The translations under genes and the position numbers were made by a program. Under the pieces are notes generated by a model. It ran no database searches and was not told the origin of the DNA. It saw only the letters and a list, made by a program, of their open reading frames with translations. From Pseudomonas sivasensis (GTDB lineage Bacteria > Pseudomonadota > Gammaproteobacteria > Pseudomonadales > Pseudomonadaceae), in assembly GCF_013778505.1 (NCBI RefSeq), contig NZ_JAAOWU010000006.1:124001-188000 (forward strand): 64,000 nucleotides of DNA. The letters run 5' to 3'. Below, in pieces: positions 43,637 to 50,074 of the stretch (positions within the stretch are counted from its first letter, which is position 1; the number at the start of each line of letters is the position of its first letter).

Positions 43637-44572
43637 CTACACCCTCCCCCCAATCAACACAACCATTCCCCCCCACTGCCTGACCCTGATCGGCAAACTC
43701 TGTTCCAGCGCCTCCAACGTCTGCTGCGCATCATCCAACGGAAACCGCCCTGTCACCCGCAACCCCGCCACTGCCGAGTCCAGCCGTACGATGCCATTGC
43801 GGTAGGGCCGAATCGCATCCACCACGCTCGCCAATGTCTGATTACGCACCACCAACCAACCCTCCAACCAAGCGGTCTCACTGGTCGCCATCGGCACCTG
43901 AGTGAGAATCCGCTGATGATCAAACACCGTGCTCTGATGCATCGCCACGCGCTGCTGCGTACCGCCTTCGAGATGCAACACCACATCGCTATCGAGGGTG
44001 ACCAGACGCAAGGCCGCACCCTGCTCGCTCAGCATCAAGCGACCGCTGGCGCCAGTGATACGTCCGGCACGGCTACTGACCTGCAACGGGCGCGAGGCAT
44101 TCACTAATATCTCGCCTGCACGCAGCTCCAGGCTGGGCTGCCCGTTGGCGAGCGTCGCGATCACCTGGCTGCGGGCATTGAGTTTGAGCGTCGAACCGTC
44201 GGGCAACTGCCAGGTACGTCGCTCGCCCGTGCCGGTGGCGTATGACTGCCCGCCCGGTTCAAAGCGCGTGACCCAACCCACACCCGCCGCCAGCCCCAGC
44301 GCACACAAGCTGGTGCGCAGGAACGCGCGGCGACTGTTGGGCTGTTCCAGGCTGCGCAACAGTTGCGAGCTGGAGCGTCCGCGCCACGGCGAAGCCTTGA
44401 GTTGATCCAGCCCTGCGATCAGTTGCGCGTAGACCTGACGATGATGGGCCGAAGTGCCACGCCACACCTCCAGCGCCGCTTGCTGTTCGACACTGAAATC
44501 TCCGGACTGGATCTGCACCAGCCAACCAATGGCCTCCTCGGCCACCGGGTCGTTCAACGCTCGTTTGCTCAC
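43637..44572 (-). CDS. FecR-family anti-sigma/sigma regulator
   Basis: This is a 311-residue inner-membrane regulator of cell-surface signalling. The N-terminal cytoplasmic domain (1-80) has the VAEEAIGWLVQIQSG motif, one membrane segment lies near 84-100 (after RRAFLRTSL), and the FecR periplasmic domain follows (RTWQLPDGSTLKLNARSQV). The C-terminal part interacts with the STN domain of a TonB transducer in this family. It overlaps the sigma gene by four bases. No transducer gene follows it; the nearest STN receptor is 5.5 kb away at 50075. Confidence 0.92.
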   Translation of the reverse strand: MSKRALNDPVAEEAIGWLVQIQSGDFSVEQQAALEVWRGTSAHHRQVYAQLIAGLDQLKASPWRGRSSSQLLRSLEQPNSRRAFLRTSLCALGLAAGVGWVTRFEPGGQSYATGTGERRTWQLPDGSTLKLNARSQVIATLANGQPSLELRAGEILVNASRPLQVSSRAGRITGASGRLMLSEQGAALRLVTLDSDVVLHLEGGTQQRVAMHQSTVFDHQRILTQVPMATSETAWLEGWLVVRNQTLASVVDAIRPYRNGIVRLDSAVAGLRVTGRFPLDDAQQTLEALEQSLPIRVRQWGGMVVLIGGRV

Positions 44573-45078
44573 TCGTTCAACCCTAGGTAACAGGCGCGCA
44601 GGGCCTGGGTCATCAATTGGTGGATGCGCCCCAGCGACAGGCCGAGCCGTTCACTGATCTGCGCGTAGGTCATGCCGTCCAACTGGCTGTGCACGAACAC
44701 CGCCTTGGCTTGCCCTGAAAGGCCATCCAGCAGCCGGTCGATGGCCAGCAGGCTTTCGATCAGGATCAACTGTTCCTGGGGCGACGGGTGAACGTGTTCA
44801 GGCACTTCGGCGAGGATTTGCAGGTAGGCTTTTTCCAGATCGCGACGGCGCCAGCCCTCATACATCAGGCGCTGGGCGATGGTGGTGAGCAGCGCGCGCG
44901 GTTCGCGAATGGCCGTGGGATCGGGCAGCATCCACACCTTGAGGAAGGTCTCGGCGGCGATGTCCTCGGCGCTGTGGCTGCTACCGGTGCGGTACGACAA
45001 GCGCGCGCACAACCAGCTGTAGTGCTGTTGGAAAATCTGGCCGATGAGGCGGCTCTTGAGCAAGGCATTCGGGTCCAT
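44569..45078 (-). CDS. FecI-type ECF sigma factor
   Basis: The 169-residue protein has sigma region 2 (about 15-80: QHYSWLCARLSYRTGSSHSAEDIAAETFLKVW) and region 4 (about 105-165: TYAQISERLGLSLGRIHQLMTQAL). This class directs transcription of TonB receptor genes when a ligand is sensed. It is the first gene of a fecIR pair. I could not recognise its target promoter upstream of the receptors in the window. Confidence 0.92.
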   Translation of the reverse strand: MDPNALLKSRLIGQIFQQHYSWLCARLSYRTGSSHSAEDIAAETFLKVWMLPDPTAIREPRALLTTIAQRLMYEGWRRRDLEKAYLQILAEVPEHVHPSPQEQLILIESLLAIDRLLDGLSGQAKAVFVHSQLDGMTYAQISERLGLSLGRIHQLMTQALRACYLGLNE

Positions 45079-45306
45079 AGGTCCATAGTCTTCATGGACT
45101 GCACACGCCAGCGGACAAGTGGTGGTGGGCCTGTCGGTTTGAGGTAGACCTGCATCCAGGCAGGTGAGTCCAGTTTGCCCCAGCGGGCATCACCGGATAA
45201 AAGAATAAAAACATCCAATAAGCTGCATTTTCTGCATAACCCTTGGCACCCCTGCAGGCACGCAAAAGCACCGCCTGCGAGCGCCGCAGGCGGTGTGGTG
45301 AGTCAC
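45079..45306. other. Intergenic region upstream of fecI-like gene
   Basis: It contains the fecI-like promoter, AT-rich at 45190-45235, and the terminator of the MFS gene. I find no clear Fur box. Confidence 0.45.
45265..45295 (-). terminator. Terminator of the AfsA-P450-MFS operon
   Basis: CACCGCCTGCG-agcgc-CGCAGGCGGTG is a perfect 11-base-pair stem; on the minus strand it is followed by CTTTTG. Confidence 0.85.
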
Positions 45307-46854
45307 TCAGTTAGCGGCTAATTGCGCCTCCGTACGCTCCTGTTCACGCAGCGGGCGCACCAGCCAGGCGACCACTGCGGTCAGCACCAGCAGGATCGCG
45401 GCCAACACCCAGAGCACGCCGTGGAACGCACTGTCATAGCCGCCGATAAACAGGCTGTGCACCGTGCCGGCCTGTTCCGTACTCAGGGCTTGCAACGACC
45501 CGGTGAGATTGCCGGCGGCCACGTCATCGATCCAGCGTTGCAGGGTCGAGGGATCGGGCGCCAGGCGGCTCAAGGTTGTGCGCAATTGGCTGTCCAGCAA
45601 GGTGGCCAGCAACGAACCATACAACGCCACAGCAATCGCCTCGCTGCCCAGGCGGAAGGTGTTAAGCAAACCGGCAGCCATCCCGGCTTTTTGCTCGGGC
45701 ACGGTCTTGAGCGCCAGACCATCCACCAGCCCGGCCGACAATCCCATGCCAATGCCCACCAGCAGTAACGGCACTGCCAGTTGCCACAACGCCACGCCAA
45801 CCTGGCTGACCAGCGCCAACGACACGACGCCCACCAGCAACGCAATTAGGCTGACCTTGAGAATGCCGATCGCCGACACCCCACGCGCCGCCCACTTGCC
45901 GGCCAGAATCGGGCAGAACAGCATTGGCACCGTCAGCAGCAACATCGCCAGGCCTGCGTGGGTCGCGCTCAATTGCAGTACGCCGAACAAGTAGCTCGGC
46001 AAGTACGTCAGCAGCGTCACAAAGCCAAACGATGCCGCCACAGTGACCAACGCCAGGCCGACAAAAGGCCCGCTTGCCAGCAGCGACAGGTCCAGCATCG
46101 GCTGGCGATGGCGGCGCTCCTGCCAGGTAAATACCGCCAGCAACACCGCCGCGACCGCGACCAGGCCCAGCACGCCCGGGCTGCTCCAGCCCCACTGCGA
46201 GCCCTGCACGATGGCAACCATCAGCGCCAACAAGGCCAACACAAATAACGTCGCGCCCGGCACATCAAAGCGTGCAGTGCGTTCTGCCAGTTCGCCGTCC
46301 CGCGTGATCAAAGGGGTGCCCAACAGCACAATGACCAAGGTGACTGCGTGCGCCCAGAAAATCGCGCGCCAGCCGACGCTGTCCAGCAGTAAGCCGGACA
46401 AGGTCGGCCCCAGGCTCACACCCAGCCCCGCAACGGTGCCGAACAAGGCAAATGCACGTAACCGCGCCGGCCCACTGAAGTGGGTGGAGAGGATGGCAAT
46501 GCCGCACGAGAAAATCGCCGCCGCACCAATCCCCGCCAGCCCCCGTGCCGCGTCCAGCAACCACGCGCTGTCGGCCACCGCAGACAGCACCGAGGCCACC
46601 ACATACAGCGACGCACCGGCGACAAAACAGCGCTTGCGCCCGAGCCGATCAGCCAGCGCGCCCCAGGCCAGGGTGAAGCAGGCAAACGCCAGGTTGAAGG
46701 CGTTGACCACCCATTGCAGGCTGGTCAACGGCGCCTGGATATCGGCGCCGATGGCCGGCAACGCGAGGGCCGTGCCGGAGATGGAGCTGGGCACAACGAA
46801 GATCGCCAGCAGGATGATCGAGAGTAGAGCCGTGTCGGCAAACGAGTTTTTCAT
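45307..46854 (-). CDS. MFS exporter, DHA2 (14-TM) family
   Basis: The 515-residue protein has about 14 membrane segments. Motif A-like GALADRLGRKRCFVAGA lies near 66-82 and an EmrB/QacA-type motif C (GAAAIFSCGIAIL region) is recognisable. It is the last gene of a four-gene operon with the AfsA-like, HAD and P450 genes and starts 14 bases after the P450 stop. The likely job is to export the cluster's small-molecule product or to protect against it. Confidence 0.9.
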   Translation of the reverse strand: MKNSFADTALLSIILLAIFVVPSSISGTALALPAIGADIQAPLTSLQWVVNAFNLAFACFTLAWGALADRLGRKRCFVAGASLYVVASVLSAVADSAWLLDAARGLAGIGAAAIFSCGIAILSTHFSGPARLRAFALFGTVAGLGVSLGPTLSGLLLDSVGWRAIFWAHAVTLVIVLLGTPLITRDGELAERTARFDVPGATLFVLALLALMVAIVQGSQWGWSSPGVLGLVAVAAVLLAVFTWQERRHRQPMLDLSLLASGPFVGLALVTVAASFGFVTLLTYLPSYLFGVLQLSATHAGLAMLLLTVPMLFCPILAGKWAARGVSAIGILKVSLIALLVGVVSLALVSQVGVALWQLAVPLLLVGIGMGLSAGLVDGLALKTVPEQKAGMAAGLLNTFRLGSEAIAVALYGSLLATLLDSQLRTTLSRLAPDPSTLQRWIDDVAAGNLTGSLQALSTEQAGTVHSLFIGGYDSAFHGVLWVLAAILLVLTAVVAWLVRPLREQERTEAQLAAN

Positions 46855-46868
46855 GGGTCCTTCCAGGG

Positions 46869-48086
46869 TCAGGTTGAAGTGAAACCGTGCACCGGCAAAC
46901 GCACCGGTCGGCGCAGGATGATGCCGTCGACCCAGGGCACCTGGTCCGCCGGCACCGCCAGGCGCAAGTTGGGAAAGCGCTGCACCAGAATCTGCAACAC
47001 CGTGGTGATTTCCAGGCGCGCGAGGGCCGCGCCCATGCAGTTGTGCATGCCGTAGCCGAACTGCAAATGCCGCGCGTCGTTACGGTCCAAGCGAATCGCC
47101 AAGGGTTCAGGAAACACCGCTGGGTCACGGTTGGCTGCGAATGCATCGGCGTAGATGATGCTGCCCTCTGGGATCAACCCCCACGGCCCGTCAAGGTCGA
47201 CACTGGCCAGGCGCGGGAAGGTCGAGATGGTGCCCAGGGGGATCACGCGCAGCAGCTCTTCGACAGCATTCGGGATCAGCGCAGGGTCGTCCACCAACTG
47301 CTGCCACAGCTCGGGCGCGGCCAACAGGGTGTACACCGCCTTGGTGAGCACGGTAAGAATGTTCTGGTCGCCGCCGATCAGCACGCCGAGCAGGATGCCC
47401 ACCAACTCCTTGTCGTTGAGTGGCGGTTCACTGTCGTTGCGGGTGGCGACGAAACGCTGGATCAGCCCATCGGGATAGGTAGGGCGCGCGCCCGTCACCA
47501 GGTCGGTGAGGTAGTTGTAGACGCCCCAGAATTGGTTCAGCAGCTCCGGCACATCTGCATCCGACGCGACCTGCACCGTATGGCTGAGCGGCCGATAGTA
47601 TTCACGGTCACTCAGGGGGATGCCGAGGAGTTGGCAGTCCACCGTCGCAGGAATGTGATCAAGCACCTGGGCAAACAGGTCTGCACCGGGGGCCTGGCGC
47701 TGTAATACATCCAGGCGCTCATGGGTCGCCTGCTGCACTTTTTCCGCCAGCAACGCCACCCCACTGGGGCTGAAATCCCGCGCGACCACTTTACGCAGGC
47801 GGCCGTGATCGGGAATGTCGTTGTTAAGCAGTAACTCTGGCGGCGTGATGGTGGGCAGAAAACTCGCACCGTCTTCTTCGTTGCACGGAGCGCGAATGGC
47901 GCGGTTGTCCAGCAGCAACGCCTGCACGTGTTCATAGCGGGTCAGGTGATACGCCAAGTGGCCGCTGGGCAAGAGGATCCTGGGCAAGCCATTGGCGGGG
48001 CTGGCGGGTTGATAGGCTGGCGGCGCATCCAGGTTGGGGATGCGCGCCACGGTGACTGGCGGGGTGGTGACGACGGCGATATTCAT
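46869..48086 (-). CDS. Cytochrome P450 with unusual I-helix
   Basis: The 405-residue soluble P450 has the heme-ligand motif FGYGMHNCMG with C350 and the ExxR pair in EELLR. The I-helix reads GGDQN at 238-242, where most P450s have (A/G)GxxT with an acid before the Thr; both acid and Thr are replaced by Q241 and N242. This alters proton delivery and is seen in P450s with atypical reactions. No ferredoxin or reductase gene adjoins it. It overlaps the HAD gene by one base. It probably oxidises the product of the AfsA-like enzyme. Confidence 0.92.
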   Translation of the reverse strand: MNIAVVTTPPVTVARIPNLDAPPAYQPASPANGLPRILLPSGHLAYHLTRYEHVQALLLDNRAIRAPCNEEDGASFLPTITPPELLLNNDIPDHGRLRKVVARDFSPSGVALLAEKVQQATHERLDVLQRQAPGADLFAQVLDHIPATVDCQLLGIPLSDREYYRPLSHTVQVASDADVPELLNQFWGVYNYLTDLVTGARPTYPDGLIQRFVATRNDSEPPLNDKELVGILLGVLIGGDQNILTVLTKAVYTLLAAPELWQQLVDDPALIPNAVEELLRVIPLGTISTFPRLASVDLDGPWGLIPEGSIIYADAFAANRDPAVFPEPLAIRLDRNDARHLQFGYGMHNCMGAALARLEITTVLQILVQRFPNLRLAVPADQVPWVDGIILRRPVRLPVHGFTST

Positions 48087-48763
48087 CAGGCAGGCTCCCC
48101 GACAGGTTGCAACAGGTTCACACCGGTCAGGCGCTGCAACTGGGTAAGGGCCTGGTGGTTGTCGATAAAGTGCAGCACTTGCCAGCCCAGCGCGACGGCG
48201 GCGTCGATGTTTTCGGCCACGTCATCGATCAACAAACTGTCAGCCGCGCTGACGCCTGAACGTGCGGTGGCGACCTCGAAGAACGCCGCTTCCGGCTTGC
48301 GGGTGCCTTCCCGGCTTGAATCTACGATCAGGTCGACCACCTCGTCCAAACCCACCATCGCCCGCCAGTGCTGCTCCCACTCCACCACGTTGTTGGTGAG
48401 GATGCCCACACGCAAGCCAGCACGCTTGAGCGCACGCACCGCGGCCACCAACGGCGCATTGGCCGGCACTCCGGCGAACCAATGCTCGCCAAAGGTTTGC
48501 AGGCGCGCACGGGACAAATCAATCTGCGGGTCGCGGCGCCGCAATGCCAATTCCAGGCGTTGGCCCCACTCCTTTTCGGTGAGCAAAGCGCTCTCCACCG
48601 GCGCCAGCATCGGCACGCCCAGTTCCTCGGCCACATCACTCATGGCCTGTTGCAGCACGCGCGGGGCCAAGCCGGTCTTGACCTGATACTGCTCGAACAA
48701 CGCGGGGATCGGCGGCGACAGCACGCCCCCGAAATCGAACCAGATAAACTTCAAATCGCTCAT
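48086..48763 (-). CDS. HAD-superfamily hydrolase
   Basis: The 225-residue protein has the nucleophile D10 in WFDFGGVL, the Thr/Ser motif ILTNNV, the Lys in GTRKPE and the acidic motif IDDVAENI. The residue two after the nucleophile, often Asp in phosphatases, is Gly12, as in some sugar-phosphatase and haloacid-dehalogenase-like members. In an operon with an AfsA-like protein, a dephosphorylation step is the natural inference, since the AfsA product is a phosphate ester. It overlaps the upstream gene by four bases. Confidence 0.88.
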   Translation of the reverse strand: MSDLKFIWFDFGGVLSPPIPALFEQYQVKTGLAPRVLQQAMSDVAEELGVPMLAPVESALLTEKEWGQRLELALRRRDPQIDLSRARLQTFGEHWFAGVPANAPLVAAVRALKRAGLRVGILTNNVVEWEQHWRAMVGLDEVVDLIVDSSREGTRKPEAAFFEVATARSGVSAADSLLIDDVAENIDAAVALGWQVLHFIDNHQALTQLQRLTGVNLLQPVGEPA

Positions 48764-49803
48764 CGCACACCCCCCGCAACCAAGGCCAACGGCTGGCTGG
48801 CCGCCACGGGCAACAACTCAAGCTCGGCTGTGGCAATCACCACGCCGCCCTGCTCCACGTCCAGGGCCAGAGTGATGCGCCCGTGTTCATCGATTGCCAG
48901 GGCATTGAGATCGGCACGCACCCGTGTCGGCAAACCGAACTCGCCGAAGCGGGTGAACACCACATGGCAACTGGACAACAGCCACTGATCAGGGGCGGCC
49001 TGCAATTGCCGATCCGCCACCACCAAGGCCGCTTGCCGGAAACCTTCGAGCAGCAGCATGCCGGGGATATGGTCGAGGGGATGGTCGAAGATCGCCGGGT
49101 TGTTAAGGTCCACAATCAGCGGCGCCACCAGGCGGTCGGCGCCCTGCTCCACGTCCTTGCCCAGCACCACGTTGTTCAGCCAATGGCGCCCTACCGCCGA
49201 CGGGCTCAACGGTGGCGGCAGTTGCGCCAACGGGTCCGCGTCGGCGGGAATCGCCGCCAGGCCACGGGCGCGCATCTTGTTCCACGAAGCGCCGCTCATC
49301 CAACGGATGCTCATGCGCTCATGCCGTGCGGCGACTTCGCCATTGATGCTCAGGGACATGTTCAGGGTCACGCCACTGCGCTCGCCATGGCGCAGGTATT
49401 CGTCCACCACAAACACATCGATCTGTGCCGACGCCGGGCGATCCCCCACCACCAGCAAACTGCGCTCGGTGACGCGAGTGACACTGTCCAGGTAAATAAA
49501 CTTGTCCTGGGCACTCACATCCAAGAACGCATGAGAGATATAGATCGACGCCTGGCGGAACACTTCCAGCAATAACAACATGTCGTAGTGTGCCGAACGA
49601 TGCGTATGTTCACTGAAGTAACTGTGGGTACGCGGTAGTTGGGCGCTGCAGCGGAAGTGACCCTCTTTTACCAACTCCGCGCCCGTCAGGAAGACTTCGC
49701 TGACAGCAGCACGGTGCACCATGCTACGCGGCACAGTGTTTTCGCAATGGATCGCCGGCGCTGGGCTGGCTGGATTTAGAACGGACAATTCAGACATGGG
49801 CAT
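48760..49803 (-). CDS. AfsA-type (A-factor biosynthesis hotdog) protein
   Basis: The 347-residue protein contains two tandem hotdog repeats. Each carries the same E-x-F-R-Q-A core: E80-R83 in LLLEVFRQASI and E253-R256 in MLLLEGFRQAAL, the pair seen in AfsA/ScbA of Streptomyces. AfsA joins a beta-ketoacyl chain to dihydroxyacetone phosphate, the first step to gamma-butyrolactone signals. The protein has no signal peptide and should act in the cytoplasm. AGGAG precedes two close ATGs (49803 and 49797). It heads an operon with HAD, P450 and MFS genes and diverges from a TonB receptor. Substrate and product are unknown. Confidence 0.88.
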   Translation of the reverse strand: MPMSELSVLNPASPAPAIHCENTVPRSMVHRAAVSEVFLTGAELVKEGHFRCSAQLPRTHSYFSEHTHRSAHYDMLLLLEVFRQASIYISHAFLDVSAQDKFIYLDSVTRVTERSLLVVGDRPASAQIDVFVVDEYLRHGERSGVTLNMSLSINGEVAARHERMSIRWMSGASWNKMRARGLAAIPADADPLAQLPPPLSPSAVGRHWLNNVVLGKDVEQGADRLVAPLIVDLNNPAIFDHPLDHIPGMLLLEGFRQAALVVADRQLQAAPDQWLLSSCHVVFTRFGEFGLPTRVRADLNALAIDEHGRITLALDVEQGGVVIATAELELLPVAASQPLALVAGGVR

Positions 49804-50074
49804 CTGTCTCCTGATGAGCTTTTCCGTAAGCGTGCAGACCGCTGTACAAGTCCATGACTTGTGAGCTTTGCGCGGACAACCCGATCTGGCTGTCAGTACC
49901 CTTGTGCAGATACTCCCTTATATTTTCACTGCACACTTAGATCAGTTTGATCGAAGCTTATAAGCGCAACTAAATGATCTAGAGACCGAACTAAGTGTTC
50001 TAACTTAGCAGTGAAAAAAAGCCCACGAAGTTGCTCAAGGTCGTAAAGAACATCACGACCCGGAGCAGATTGGC
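49804..50074. promoter_or_regulatory. Divergent control region with multiple dyads
   Basis: The region lies between the AfsA-like gene and the TonB transducer. TTTTCACTGC (49923-49932) is matched by GCAGTGAAAA (50008-50017). Between them lie GATCA-gtt-TGATC (49940-49952) and CTAAGT-gttcta-ACTTAG (49991-50008). A further hairpin, GGTCGT...ACGACC (50039-50060), abuts the ribosome site CGGAG of the receptor. These could bind one or more regulators and modulate both operons. Confidence 0.6.

Noticed and set aside
45079..45306. Fur box in front of the fecI-like gene
   Set aside because: AT-rich sequence is present, but no 19-base Fur-like dyad could be fitted.
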